Shown here piece by piece: positions 25,912-35,337 of a stretch of 64,000 bases of DNA. Positions within the stretch are counted from its first letter, which is position 1, and the number at the start of each line of letters is the position of its first letter. The position numbers and the translations under genes are program-made. The notes under the pieces are model-generated. The model saw nothing but the letters and a program-made list of their open reading frames with translations. It was not told where the DNA came from and did no database searches. The stretch covers positions 558,001 to 622,000 of the forward strand of contig NZ_FOFV01000002.1 of the NCBI RefSeq assembly GCF_900111005.1, given 5' to 3'. Origin of the DNA: Lentzea albida (GTDB lineage Bacteria > Actinomycetota > Actinomycetes > Mycobacteriales > Pseudonocardiaceae).

Positions 25912-26873
25912 CGCGCTCCTTCCAGTGCGCCCTGCAGGCGGTCGCGGACCGACTTGGCCAGGACCTCGGGTTCCAGCACCACGATGTCGGGCCCGAACCC
26001 GGCGAGCCACTTGGCCGCCGAGTCGGGGAACTTCAGGTCGATCTCGACGACGTCGCCGCCGTCGCGTTCCTCGACGACCTTCGCGTGCCGCCGCACCCCC
26101 TGGGCCCGGTCCTTCGCCACCCAGATCCTGGCCGGTGCCGTGTGGTGCGGATCGGCCTGCGTGCGTGCGATGAGGCTCATCAGGTCCGTGCCCTCGGGGA
26201 CGGTGAACGCGCCGGGCTTGCCAACGGTCCGTACGGCGCCCACGACGCGAGAGAGCCGGAAGCAGCGCGTGTCGTTGCGTTCGCGGTCCCAGCCGACGAG
26301 GTACCACTTGCCGCGCCAGGCGACCACGCCCCACGGCTCGACCGTGCGTTCCTTCTGGCCGCCGGGCGGCGGCTTGCGGTAGTCGAACGAGACGACCTGA
26401 CCGGCCTGCACGGCCTGCAGCAGCGGCGGGAACGCGGGTTCGTTGGCCCGCACCTTCGGCTCGACGGCCGCGGGCGTGTCCTGGTCGACGTCGACCCCGG
26501 CGGCCCGCAGCTTGATCAGCGCGCCGTGCACCGCGCCCGTGAGCTGCGGCGAGTCCCACAGCCGGGCGGCGAGCGCCACCGCGGCGGCCTCGTCGGGTTC
26601 GAGGTCGATGTCGCCGAGCTCGTAGTCGCGGCGCGCGATCCGGTACCCGTCCTCCGCGCCCTCGGCGTTCGACTGCCGGCCGGTCTCGAGCGGCACGCCG
26701 AGGTCCCGCAGCTCGGACTTGTCGCGTTCGAACATGCGGAAGAACGCCTCGTCCGTCGGCGCTTCGTGATAGCCGGGGACGATGGCGCGGATGCGCTCCG
26801 CTGTCAGGTACTGACGGGTCGACAGCAGGCACAACACCAGGTTGACGAGGCGTTCGGCGCGTGCGATGGCCAC
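25908..26873 (-). CDS. pafB: WYL-domain transcriptional regulator PafB
   Basis: 321 residues. GTG 26873 is preferred over TTG 26879 because a TAGGGT -10 box ends exactly six bases before it (leaderless). The winged helix (AERLVNLVLCLLSTRQYLTAERIRAIVPGY) matches mycobacterial PafB closely; the WYL domain contains VVSFDYRKP, TVEPWGVVAWRGKWYLVGWDRERNDTRCFRLSR and a WCX end. It is the partner of PafC, translated from the same mRNA. Confidence 0.9.
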   Translation of the reverse strand: MAIARAERLVNLVLCLLSTRQYLTAERIRAIVPGYHEAPTDEAFFRMFERDKSELRDLGVPLETGRQSNAEGAEDGYRIARRDYELGDIDLEPDEAAAVALAARLWDSPQLTGAVHGALIKLRAAGVDVDQDTPAAVEPKVRANEPAFPPLLQAVQAGQVVSFDYRKPPPGGQKERTVEPWGVVAWRGKWYLVGWDRERNDTRCFRLSRVVGAVRTVGKPGAFTVPEGTDLMSLIARTQADPHHTAPARIWVAKDRAQGVRRHAKVVEERDGGDVVEIDLKFPDSAAKWLAGFGPDIVVLEPEVLAKSVRDRLQGALEGAR

Positions 26874-26879
26874 GGACAA

Positions 26880-26885
26880 ACCCTA
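26880..26885 (-). promoter_or_regulatory. -10 box TAGGGT for the pafBC-tat operon
   Basis: TANNNT hexamer six bases before GTG 26873; fixes the pafB start and predicts a leaderless mRNA. Confidence 0.5.
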
Positions 26886-26934
26886 ACGCGTGCGCGCGCC
26901 GAAACCTCATCACCACCTGTCGTCAACGGTCCGT

Positions 26935-27780
26935 TCAGAACAGGGTCCGCAGCTCCCGGACCAGTTCGACGGGTACCTCCTCGGCCATGTGGTGCCCGCA
27001 GTCGAGGGACCGAATCCGCACGTCATCGGCCCATTCGGCCCAGATCTCACCGAGGTCTCCGTACAGTTCGCCCAGGTCGTCCTTGGCCGACCACAGCGCG
27101 AGCACCGGGCACGTGATCCGGCGTCCGGCGGCGAAGTCCTCGTCGTCGTGGACGCGGTCGACCTCCAGGCCGGCGCGGTAGTCGCCGCACATCGCGTGCA
27201 CGGTCCCGGGGTCGTGGATCGCCCGCTGGAAGTCGGCCCAGTTCTCGACGCCCATCGCGAGCGGGGTGTCGTGGTAGCGGCCGCCGTACCAGAGGTCGGG
27301 GTTCTCGTTGATCATCGCGGCGGCGAGGTCCTGCCGCGCGAGGAAGAACCAGTGGTACCAGCTCTGCGCGAAGCGGGCGTCGGCCCTGCTCAGGTGGGCG
27401 CCGATCGGCAGTCCGTCGAGGACGGCGAGGTGCGTGACGCGATCGGGGTGGTCGAGCGCCAGCCGGATCGCCGCGGCGGCCCCGCGGTCGTGCCCGGCCA
27501 CGGCGAACTCCTCGTGGCCCAGCTGCCGCATGAGCTCGACGAAATCACGCGCCATCGCGCGTTTCGAGTAGTCACCGGGTTTGCTGGATTCGCCGTAGCC
27601 GCGGAGATCGGGGCACACGACCGTGTGGTCGGTCGCGAGCAACGGCGCGACGCGGTGCCATGTGGTGTGGGTCCGAGGGTGGCCGTGAAGGAGAAGGACC
27701 GGTGGCCCTGCACCACCGGTCCTCACCCGTAACACGGCCTCGCCAACGTCCCTGCAACGCAACGAGAAACCCTCGAACAC
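26935..27780 (-). CDS. alpha/beta hydrolase, haloacetate dehalogenase-like
   Basis: 281 residues. Fold landmarks are HGHPRTHTTWH (oxyanion loop), nucleophile Asp in AGHDRGA, the YHWFF pair, CGDYRAG and the catalytic His in DCGHHMAEE. Asp as nucleophile and the following Arg, His-Trp and Tyr are those of fluoroacetate dehalogenases, but the second carboxylate-binding Arg (four residues after the Asp) is Ala here. So it belongs to that family while its substrate is probably different. Epoxide hydrolase activity cannot be excluded. Confidence 0.75.
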   Translation of the reverse strand: MFEGFSLRCRDVGEAVLRVRTGGAGPPVLLLHGHPRTHTTWHRVAPLLATDHTVVCPDLRGYGESSKPGDYSKRAMARDFVELMRQLGHEEFAVAGHDRGAAAAIRLALDHPDRVTHLAVLDGLPIGAHLSRADARFAQSWYHWFFLARQDLAAAMINENPDLWYGGRYHDTPLAMGVENWADFQRAIHDPGTVHAMCGDYRAGLEVDRVHDDEDFAAGRRITCPVLALWSAKDDLGELYGDLGEIWAEWADDVRIRSLDCGHHMAEEVPVELVRELRTLF

Positions 27781-27844
27781 ACCCTTCGGCTACCCCTGTG
27801 GAGCGCTGCCGACACGTCCCATTTCGCTGCGGGGTGCGCGGGTG

Positions 27845-28483
27845 TTACACCCCGACGACGATTTCACGCTCCGGATCGTGGCGGACACCCGTCGTACCTG
27901 CCACGACGACGGTCGCCCGCGCCCACGGCCGTTCCCGGAGCAGGAAAGGGATTTCCTCCTCCAGCCACGCGGCGACGTGCCGCCGTTGCTCGTCGGAGTC
28001 ACCGTCGCGTGCGGACAGGCGGCGCTGCTGCTCGTCGAGGTCGCCCTGCACCCAGATCGAGGCGTCGAGCCACGGCGCGAGCTCCTCGCGGAGGATGCCG
28101 GTGCCCTCGATCCACACGACGTCCAGGCCGGCGGGCACCCGGATCTCGCCAGGTCTGCCGTGCTCGGCCCACGCCGGCGGCCGGAACGCCACCTCCCCGC
28201 CGCGGTGCAGGGTCTCCAGGACGTGCTCGGCGATCAGCGCGCCCCAGTCGAAGTACGCGTGGTGCCAGGCGATGTCGTCGGTGTGCACGACCGCGGACCG
28301 CGGAACGAGCGCCCGCAGCCGTCCGGCGAGAGTGGACTTCCCGGCGCCACCGCGCCCGTCGACCGCGACGACGAGGGGACGCCCGGTGGGCCCGGGCGCC
28401 TCCGCACGCAGTCGCGCCACGACGTCGGCCAGGTCCACGACCCGCCACGCCGCCGGTTCCGCCTCGCCGGGGTGCAGTCGCAT
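27845..28483 (-). CDS. uridine kinase-like P-loop NTPase
   Basis: 212 residues, its ATG sharing one base with the preceding stop (TGATG). Walker A is DGRGGAGKST; HTDDIAWHHAYFDW is the acceptor-binding region typical of the uridine kinase/AAA-18 group, and IEGTGILREEL gives the Walker-B-like strand. A nucleoside, pantothenate or small-molecule kinase is plausible, but the substrate cannot be read from sequence. It is coupled to the upstream BNR-repeat gene, whose product is secreted, an unlikely functional pair. Confidence 0.7.
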   Translation of the reverse strand: MRLHPGEAEPAAWRVVDLADVVARLRAEAPGPTGRPLVVAVDGRGGAGKSTLAGRLRALVPRSAVVHTDDIAWHHAYFDWGALIAEHVLETLHRGGEVAFRPPAWAEHGRPGEIRVPAGLDVVWIEGTGILREELAPWLDASIWVQGDLDEQQRRLSARDGDSDEQRRHVAAWLEEEIPFLLRERPWARATVVVAGTTGVRHDPEREIVVGV

Positions 28484-29559
28484 CAGGTGCGCCCGACGCG
28501 GCCCTTCTCGCCCGCGGCCCAGCAGGTGCGGCCCACGCAGTCCACGGTGTCGAAGCTCCCGGTGTCCGCGACCTCCCACTTCTCGCCCTTGCGGACGTCC
28601 GTCCCGGACGGACCGACGGCGACCAGCCCGTCCCCGCGGTAGGCGATGCCGGACCGGTACCCGACGGGCGCCTGCGACGCGGCCTGCCAGCCACGGCCGT
28701 CGTTGGTCGCGAACGCCGGCGTCGGATCGGTCGGCTTCAGGTAGTCGCCCCCGATCGCCACCCCGCGCCACGGCGTCTTGAACGCCACCGCGAACACCCC
28801 GGCGGCCTCCCCGGACGGCAACGGCACCTCGGAGGCCTTCCACGACCGACCGCCGTCCCGCGACTCCAGCACCCGTGCCTTCGCGCCGCCGCCGGTCGCG
28901 ATCCACGCGTGGTTGCCGCTGGTCGTCACGCACTGCCCGGACGCCGCGAACGCGAACTCGCCCGTTTGTGCCTCCGGCATGCCCTTGGGGTCGTTGACGT
29001 GCCACGACCGACCACCGTCCCACGTGCGGAGCACCCGGAACCTCCCGTCGACCGGGTCGCTGAGCGCGAGACCGCGGAACCGGTCGAAGAACGCCACGCA
29101 GTCGTAGAACGCCTTCGGGTCGGTGTTGCGGAACTCCTCCTGCCAGCTCCGGCCGCCGTCGGACGTGCGGTAGATCCGCGACGCCTCGCCCTCGCCGATC
29201 GACAGCGCCACGGCGTTGCGCGCGTCGAAGGCCTCGATGTCGCGGAAGTCGAGGGCCTCGGTGCCGGGCGGAGCCACGGACTCCCAGGTCCGGCCGCCGT
29301 TCGTGGTGCGCAGGACGGTGCCCTTCGAGCCGCTGACCCACGCGACCTGGGCGCTGACGGCGGACAGGCCGCGGAGGCGGGCGTCCGTGCCGGTCGGTTT
29401 CAGGTCCCAGAACGGGCCGCTGTGGGTGTCGGCGGACGTGGAGGAGGTGGTGGCGCCGGAATCCGCCGGACCGGAACCGGCCAGCTCGCGGCCGGAGGCT
29501 GCGGACGCGACCCCGGGAAGCACCAGGAAGGCGGCCAGAGCCGCCGCGATGATCCTCAT
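28483..29559 (-). CDS. secreted BNR/YCF48-type beta-propeller protein
   Basis: 358 residues from ATG 29559, beginning with a signal peptide (MRIIAAALAAFLVLPGVASA). The chain carries sialidase-type Asp-box repeats: TTNGGRTWESV, TSDGGRSWQEE, TWDGGRSWHVN, SRDGGRSWKAS, which mark a six- or seven-bladed propeller. Ycf48/BNR proteins in bacteria are assembly or ligand-binding factors without known chemistry. The upstream reading frame continues open but without a ribosome site, and the signal peptide fixes the start. Confidence 0.78.
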   Translation of the reverse strand: MRIIAAALAAFLVLPGVASAASGRELAGSGPADSGATTSSTSADTHSGPFWDLKPTGTDARLRGLSAVSAQVAWVSGSKGTVLRTTNGGRTWESVAPPGTEALDFRDIEAFDARNAVALSIGEGEASRIYRTSDGGRSWQEEFRNTDPKAFYDCVAFFDRFRGLALSDPVDGRFRVLRTWDGGRSWHVNDPKGMPEAQTGEFAFAASGQCVTTSGNHAWIATGGGAKARVLESRDGGRSWKASEVPLPSGEAAGVFAVAFKTPWRGVAIGGDYLKPTDPTPAFATNDGRGWQAASQAPVGYRSGIAYRGDGLVAVGPSGTDVRKGEKWEVADTGSFDTVDCVGRTCWAAGEKGRVGRT

Positions 29560-29680
29560 GCGGTCACTCTCGCCCAGTCGCTGCCCACTTCCTACCCTCT
29601 GATCGGCCGGACAAGGCTGAACGGGTGACTTGCTGCGTCGCTCCGGCACGTGCCGCCGACCACGGAAGAAAATCTCCGGC

Positions 29681-32600
29681 ATGACGGAGAACGACCCGCG
29701 CCTGGTGATCGAGGTGACCGCTCCCCTGCGGCCACTCACAGAGGTCAGCGCGGCCCATCCATGGACGAAGACGGCGTGCACCCACCTGGGACCGTCGAAC
29801 ACGATGCTCCACGCCTGCGCTGCACTGGTCTCCCATCTGGCCCGCGAGCACGACTCCCACACCGTCCTGGCTGCCGATCCCTGGCGCGACGCGTCGTTCG
29901 CGGAACGGTTCACCCAGCGGCTGCGCTGGCTGACGAGCCAGGTCCTGCCCGTGGACGCGTTGCTGCTTTCCGATGCCGAGGCGTCCCTGCTGGTCGTGTT
30001 CCCCTATCTCCACCAAGCGTTCTGGGCGCAGCGAGCAGCCACGGTGCTGCAGGGTGCGGACCCCGCGACTGCGGCGTTCGAGCCGGGAGGTGACCTACCG
30101 GGGTTCACCGCGTTCGCCGAAGAGCACGGTGCTCTGCACCGCAGGGGAACGCGTGCCGCCGAAGCTGGAACGGCTGCCGCTGCGAGCATCGGCTGGTGGC
30201 TTTTCCACCGCTGGCTCGTCCGCCAGCCGGAGTGCTACGACCCGAGCACCATCACACCGTTGCTGCCCGAGTCGCTCGTCGCACCGCTGGATGCAGTGCT
30301 CACGGCTTCACGACTCATGGAGCTGATGCGCGTCGTCCAGCTCGACCCTGCGTACCTCCGCAGGGTCGACCGCCCAGGCACGTTGAAACCGACAGTGCGC
30401 ATCGCCGGCGGCACGGAAGACGAACAGGGCTTGCGTGAGCAACTGCTCGGCTATCTGCTCGTCGTCGCCCACCGCACCGCAATCGACCCCACCGCGCTGC
30501 CCCGCGTGGTCGCCGACCACCTGGGCATCGACGACGGCGTCCAACCGGACGCGGTGCTCACGTCGATCCGGGCGGTGACGTGGGACGGCGACCGCACCCG
30601 CGTACTCACAACCGACTGCCGACACCCCGCGACCGTCCTCGCCCTGCACGACCGCGCCGCGGCCGTCGACGCGGTGCTGACAGAGATCGTCCTCGCCACG
30701 GAAGAATCGGAGACACTCGCACCGCTCAAACACCTGCCCGTCCACGCCTCGGCGGACGGCACCACCCCGACGACATCGGCGAGCAGCCACCGGTTCCGCC
30801 TGGCGGACGACCAGATTCAAACGCTGCTCATGGGCGAACAGCTCTACGGCAGCGCGGAACTCGCCGTCCGCGAGCTGTACCAGAACGCTCTCGACGCCTG
30901 CCGCTACCGCGAAGCCCGGACCAGCTATCTGATCAGGACGAACGCCGCACCACCAGCATGGCAGGGCCGAATCGACTTCCGGCAGGGCGTCGACGAGAAG
31001 GGCCGGCCATTCCTAGAGTGCGCGGACAACGGCATCGGGATGGGCGAGCGCGAACTCGTGGACGTGTTCGCCCAAGCCGGTGTGCGGTTCACGGACCTGC
31101 CCGAGTACGTCGAGGAGCAGGCCGATTGGGCCGTCCAAGGGGTGGAGTCGTTCCCCAACAGCCGGTTCGGCATCGGTGTGCTGAGCTACTTCATGTTGGC
31201 CGACGAGATCACCGTGACGACCTGTCGGCTCGGACGCTCCGGCCTGCCGGGCAGACGACTGGAGGTCCACATCGCAGGGCCGGACGCGTTGTTCCGCGTC
31301 CGCGACGTGGGCGCAGGCGAGGACGCGGGCACAGTGGTGCGCCTGCACCTGCGCTCGGCCGTTACCCCGGTGAGTTGCACGGACCTGCTTCGGAGGCTCC
31401 TCTGGCTGAGCGATTTCGCCGTGACGTCGCACGACTCCGGCGGTAGCCAGGAGTGGGAACCCCGGCAGTTGTCCGCAGCCGCGCCGATCGGCTCGAACGA
31501 TCCGTTCATGAAGAACGCCTCCCGGAGCGTCCAGAAGATCGTGTCCACCGATGACACACGCGTCTGGTGGTGCGATTGCCCCGGCGCGGTCCTGGCCGAC
31601 GGGCTCTGGGCGGGCACCCTGACGTTCGGCGCCGTGGTGGACCTCGTCGGACACAACCGGCCGCGACTCACCGTGGATCGAACGAAGATGATCGACTTCG
31701 ACCCGATCCTCCTCGAGGAACGCCTGAAGCCCTTCGTCCCGGACCTCGTGAGTGCGACCGATTCCCCGCTGTCCCACTGGTGGCTGGGTGAGCTGGCCAA
31801 GAAGATGCCGAGGCTCGCGGATGACATCTGCGACTACGCGGTCGGCGCTCGCTACCGGCCTTGGCGCATCGGAAACACCGAGGCGCCAATCGAGGTCGTG
31901 GGGTGCTTCCCGAGCGACGCCGCCATGGTGGATCCGAAGGCCACTGCCCCGAGATGGAACCAGCAGGTGAGCAAGTGGCGGTCGGAGGCGTGGTTGCAGG
32001 TCGAAGAACCATCCAGCACACTGTCCGGCTCTATCATCCCCGCACGCCCGTCCGACGAGAGCCTCCTCGACTCGCAGGGCGTCGAAGCGTCACTGGGGTC
32101 TGTCCTGCAAGCATCGATCGCCACCCGCAGAACGCCAGCGGAGGTCCTGGCACGGCTCGCGTTGCTGGGCGTGAACACCGCCGCACTGGTCTCGATCCCC
32201 GCCACCCCCAGACCGACGGATCCGAACCTGCTGCGCGACCACGTCGACAAGGGCAGCAGCTGGCTGAGCCAGCATCGGCCCGTTTCGCCGCTTCAGGTGC
32301 TCAGAGCGGCCACCGCGAGCGGACTGTCCCCGGCCGACGTGGTGGAACGGCTCGCCGAACTCGGCTACGACACCAGCCGGGTCACTCGCATACCCGCTCA
32401 CGACGATGCCGCGCTGTTGCCAGACCACCACGGTGGACTGCTTCACAAGGGAGGAGCGGTGCCGGCAGCACACATCATGGTCGCCGCCGCCAAGTCCCGG
32501 CGCCCCCCAGCCGAAGTGGCGCGCCGGCTCGCCGAACTCGGCTACACCACGCCGGATCCGGCCACCTTGCCGCCTGACTTCAACGTCCTGGACCCCATGA

Positions 32601-33805
32601 TCTTCCTCAAACACCCACAACGAACGGGGACCTACGTTGAAGATCCAGTACCGCGACGCCACGTCTTTCTATCCGCATGGATGATGTCGGACGCGTCACC
32701 TGCCGGGATCGCCACCAGGCTGCGGGCCGCGGGGCTCGACGTCAGTGCGTTGAACGACTTACCGCAGGACCTCACGTCGTTTGATCGCACGATCATGCGC
32801 GAGCAGCAGGACATCGACGGAGTGAAGTCCGGACCACTTCATCGTCAGGCCGTCACCGTGGGGCACGTGATCTCCGCCGCGCTCAAGACACATCAGCGTC
32901 CTGTCGTCGTCGCCCGTCGACTCGCCGGGTTCGGTTACGAGTGCCCGGCCGCTGAGCGTCTGCCGGACGACGTGAACTCCGACGATCTCAACATCATTGG
33001 AATGACGCGCTCGATCGTGCGAGGCGACAGCAGCCGGAGCTGGTTGCCCACAGGTATGGCCGTAAGCCTCCAGCACGTGGTGATCACCGCGGCGAAACAC
33101 GCCAAGAGCCCGTCTTTCGTGGCGGAACGCCTCGCCCGGTTCGGTTTCGACACGCCGACACCTCACCCCCGGCTCACCGTGCGATTCGAAGATCTCATCC
33201 TGCTGAGTGTCGACCTCGACGGCGAGGGACCGTGGCTGGACAGTGATCACCATGCATTGGCCCAATCAGACAACACCGTGCCGCTGGGCCATGTGCTGGC
33301 GGCAGCGGCGAAGCTGGGAACGCCACCTGCCGAGGTGGCCGAGAGGCTCTCCGAACTGGGCCTGAACAGCCAGAAGGCTGCCCTTCCCAGCAGGGTGGAA
33401 CGGCGGGACGCGCAGTTGCTGGCTCAAGTGGTTCCGCGCGAGATTTCCTTGCTCTACCGGCACTGGATGTTCGCCTGGTTGGGACTGGAACGGCCGGTGA
33501 GCACACGCCACCTGATGCTCCAGTCAAGAAGTACCACACTCACGCCTGCTGAGGTGGCCTCCAGGTTGTCCGCGTTGGGCTTCGCCGTCACCGACCCGCA
33601 GCACCTTCCCTCGTCGATAGACGAGATCGACGAGAAACTGCTGCACGTGAGCACCCCGACGCCGCACTGGTTCGAGTTCGAGTCCGACTTCGCCGAGATG
33701 AGATTCCCGCGTCGATCAGTCATGCACATGGCCCATGAGACCGGCCTCTCCCTGCGTGGAGTGCTCGACCGGCTGGCCCGCCTCGGCGTCGAAGTAACCG
33801 ATTGA
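29681..33805 (+). CDS. Hsp90-type ATPase with nine C-terminal helical repeats
   Basis: 1374 residues from ATG 29681. Residues 1-380 are mostly helical with no HD or other catalytic motif that I can see. Residues about 385-520 are a GHKL/Hsp90 ATPase: ELYQNALDACR (N box), CADNGIGMGE (G1) and SRFGIGVLSYFML (G2), followed by an Hsp90-middle-like part with HNRPRLTVDRTKM. Residues about 800-1374 are nine units of about 65 residues, each with a helix pair like HVLAAAAKLGTPPAEVAERLSEL followed by a Pro-rich link. From memory this resembles actinobacterial proteins annotated with HD-CE-like, Hsp90 and wHTH modules and proposed to act in biological conflict. No effector gene is adjacent. Codon use is less GC-biased in the repeats than in neighbours. 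Confidence 0.75.
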   Translation: MTENDPRLVIEVTAPLRPLTEVSAAHPWTKTACTHLGPSNTMLHACAALVSHLAREHDSHTVLAADPWRDASFAERFTQRLRWLTSQVLPVDALLLSDAEASLLVVFPYLHQAFWAQRAATVLQGADPATAAFEPGGDLPGFTAFAEEHGALHRRGTRAAEAGTAAAASIGWWLFHRWLVRQPECYDPSTITPLLPESLVAPLDAVLTASRLMELMRVVQLDPAYLRRVDRPGTLKPTVRIAGGTEDEQGLREQLLGYLLVVAHRTAIDPTALPRVVADHLGIDDGVQPDAVLTSIRAVTWDGDRTRVLTTDCRHPATVLALHDRAAAVDAVLTEIVLATEESETLAPLKHLPVHASADGTTPTTSASSHRFRLADDQIQTLLMGEQLYGSAELAVRELYQNALDACRYREARTSYLIRTNAAPPAWQGRIDFRQGVDEKGRPFLECADNGIGMGERELVDVFAQAGVRFTDLPEYVEEQADWAVQGVESFPNSRFGIGVLSYFMLADEITVTTCRLGRSGLPGRRLEVHIAGPDALFRVRDVGAGEDAGTVVRLHLRSAVTPVSCTDLLRRLLWLSDFAVTSHDSGGSQEWEPRQLSAAAPIGSNDPFMKNASRSVQKIVSTDDTRVWWCDCPGAVLADGLWAGTLTFGAVVDLVGHNRPRLTVDRTKMIDFDPILLEERLKPFVPDLVSATDSPLSHWWLGELAKKMPRLADDICDYAVGARYRPWRIGNTEAPIEVVGCFPSDAAMVDPKATAPRWNQQVSKWRSEAWLQVEEPSSTLSGSIIPARPSDESLLDSQGVEASLGSVLQASIATRRTPAEVLARLALLGVNTAALVSIPATPRPTDPNLLRDHVDKGSSWLSQHRPVSPLQVLRAATASGLSPADVVERLAELGYDTSRVTRIPAHDDAALLPDHHGGLLHKGGAVPAAHIMVAAAKSRRPPAEVARRLAELGYTTPDPATLPPDFNVLDPMIFLKHPQRTGTYVEDPVPRRHVFLSAWMMSDASPAGIATRLRAAGLDVSALNDLPQDLTSFDRTIMREQQDIDGVKSGPLHRQAVTVGHVISAALKTHQRPVVVARRLAGFGYECPAAERLPDDVNSDDLNIIGMTRSIVRGDSSRSWLPTGMAVSLQHVVITAAKHAKSPSFVAERLARFGFDTPTPHPRLTVRFEDLILLSVDLDGEGPWLDSDHHALAQSDNTVPLGHVLAAAAKLGTPPAEVAERLSELGLNSQKAALPSRVERRDAQLLAQVVPREISLLYRHWMFAWLGLERPVSTRHLMLQSRSTTLTPAEVASRLSALGFAVTDPQHLPSSIDEIDEKLLHVSTPTPHWFEFESDFAEMRFPRRSVMHMAHETGLSLRGVLDRLARLGVEVTD
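32085..33800 (+). repeat. nine diverged protein repeats (PAEVA-RL-ELG units)
   Basis: Nine copies of a pattern hydrophobic-xx-A-A-(7)-P-A-E-V-A-x-R-L-x-x-L-G are evenly spaced in the translation, the first near 32090 and the last near 33750. DNA copies are strongly diverged, so this is an old array. Confidence 0.65.
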
Positions 33806-33853
33806 GCGAGCGGCGGGGTCCAGTTCACAAGGCCATTACTTTCCAGGCGCCAA

Positions 33854-33886
33854 GAGGGGCGCGCTCCAGGCCGGAGCGCGCCCCTC
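33854..33886. terminator. bidirectional hairpin terminator
   Basis: Perfect 14-base arms (33854-33867, 33873-33886), loop of five, between the convergent Hsp90-repeat gene and pafA. Confidence 0.75.
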
Positions 33887-33898
33887 GTCGTTCGGTGT

Positions 33899-35257
33899 CT
33901 AGAGCGAGGCGATGAGGCGTTCCACGCGCTCGTCGACCGCCCGGAACGGGTCCTTGCACAGCACCGTGCGCTGCGCCTGGTCGTTCAGCTTCAGGTGCAC
34001 CCAGTCGACCGTGAAGTCGCGACCGGCGGCCTGCGCGGCGGCGATGAAGTCACCGCGCAGCTTGGCCCGCGTGGTCTGCGGCGGGGTGTCCTTGGCGGCC
34101 TCGATCTCGCCGTCGTCGGTCACCCGCTCGACCTGGCCCTTGCGCTGCAGCAGGTCGAAGATGCCCCGGCCGCGGCGGATGTCGTGGTAGGCGAGGTCGA
34201 GCTGGGCGATGCGCGGGTTCGACAGGTCCATGTTGTGCTTGGCCATGTACCGCTCCATCAGGCGGTTCTTGATGGCCCAGTCGATCTCGCGGTCGATCTT
34301 GGTGAGGTCCTGCGACTCGACGGCGTCGAGCGTGCGGCCCCACAGTTCGAGGACGCGGTCGGCCATGGGGTCGGGCGAGCGCTTGGCGCAGTGCTCGACG
34401 GCCTTCTCGTAGTACTCGCGCTGGATGTCGAGCGCCGAGGCCTCCTTGCCGCCCGCTAGGCGCACCGTGCGGCGGCCCGTCAGGTCGTGGGAGATCTCGC
34501 GGATCGCGCGGATCGGGTTGTCCAGCGAGAAGTCGCGGAACTGGACGCCCTGCTCGATCATCTCGAGCACCAGGTTCGCGCTGCCGACCTTCAGCAGCGT
34601 CGTGACCTCGGACATGTTCGAGTCGCCGACGATGACGTGCAGGCGCCGGTAGCGCTCGGCGTCGGCGTGCGGCTCGTCGCGGGTGTTGATGATCGGGCGG
34701 GACCTGGTCGTCGCCGACGACACGCCCTCCCAGATGTGCTCGGCGCGCTGCGAGAGGCAGTACACGGCGCCGCGCGGGGTCTGCAGCACCTTGCCGGCGC
34801 CGCAGATCAGCTGGCGGGTGACGAGGAACGGCAGCAGCACGTCCGCGATGCGCGAGAACTCGCCGGCGCGTGCGACCAGGTAGTTCTCGTGGCAGCCGTA
34901 GGAGTTGCCCGCCGAGTCGGTGTTGTTCTTGAACAGGAAGATGTCACCGCCGATGCCCTCGTCGGCGAGCCTGCGCTCGGCGTCGACGAGCAGGTCCTCG
35001 AGGATCCGCTCACCCGCCTTGTCGTGCGTGACGAGCTGGGCCAGGTCGTCGCACTCGGCCGTGGCGTACTCCGGGTGAGAGCCGACGTCCAGGTAGAGCC
35101 GGGAGCCGTTGCGCAGGAAGACGTTGGAGGAACGCCCCCAGGAGACGACCCGGCGGAACAAGTACCGCGCGACCTCGTCCGGGGACAGACGACGCTGCCC
35201 GTGGAAGGTGCAGGTCACCCCGAATTCTGTCTCAATGCCGAAGATCCGCCGCTGCAT
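33899..35257 (-). CDS. pafA: Pup--protein ligase PafA
   Basis: 452 residues, the standard length. It belongs to the glutamine-synthetase-like ligases: GIETEFGV at the start (ATP/Mg site), [16 protein letters not shown] with the catalytic Asp, [21 protein letters not shown], and [28 protein letters not shown]. It lacks the Dop loop insertion, separating it from the paralogue at 47229-48722. It joins the C-terminal Glu of activated Pup to substrate lysines. It stands alone here, 7 kb from pafB and 10 kb from prcA. Confidence 0.95.
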   Translation of the reverse strand: MQRRIFGIETEFGVTCTFHGQRRLSPDEVARYLFRRVVSWGRSSNVFLRNGSRLYLDVGSHPEYATAECDDLAQLVTHDKAGERILEDLLVDAERRLADEGIGGDIFLFKNNTDSAGNSYGCHENYLVARAGEFSRIADVLLPFLVTRQLICGAGKVLQTPRGAVYCLSQRAEHIWEGVSSATTRSRPIINTRDEPHADAERYRRLHVIVGDSNMSEVTTLLKVGSANLVLEMIEQGVQFRDFSLDNPIRAIREISHDLTGRRTVRLAGGKEASALDIQREYYEKAVEHCAKRSPDPMADRVLELWGRTLDAVESQDLTKIDREIDWAIKNRLMERYMAKHNMDLSNPRIAQLDLAYHDIRRGRGIFDLLQRKGQVERVTDDGEIEAAKDTPPQTTRAKLRGDFIAAAQAAGRDFTVDWVHLKLNDQAQRTVLCKDPFRAVDERVERLIASL

Positions 35258-35263
35258 GCCTCA

Positions 35264-35269
35264 ACAGTA
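35264..35269 (-). promoter_or_regulatory. -10 box TACTGT for pafA
   Basis: TANNNT hexamer six bases before the pafA ATG; predicted leaderless promoter, meaning pafA has its own transcript separate from prcBA and pafBC. Confidence 0.5.
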
Positions 35270-35337
35270 GGCGACTCTCAGGCGGAGCAGGGTGATCCGT
35301 TCGGGCGGCACGCCGGTTGCGGTTTAGTGTCGGAGGG

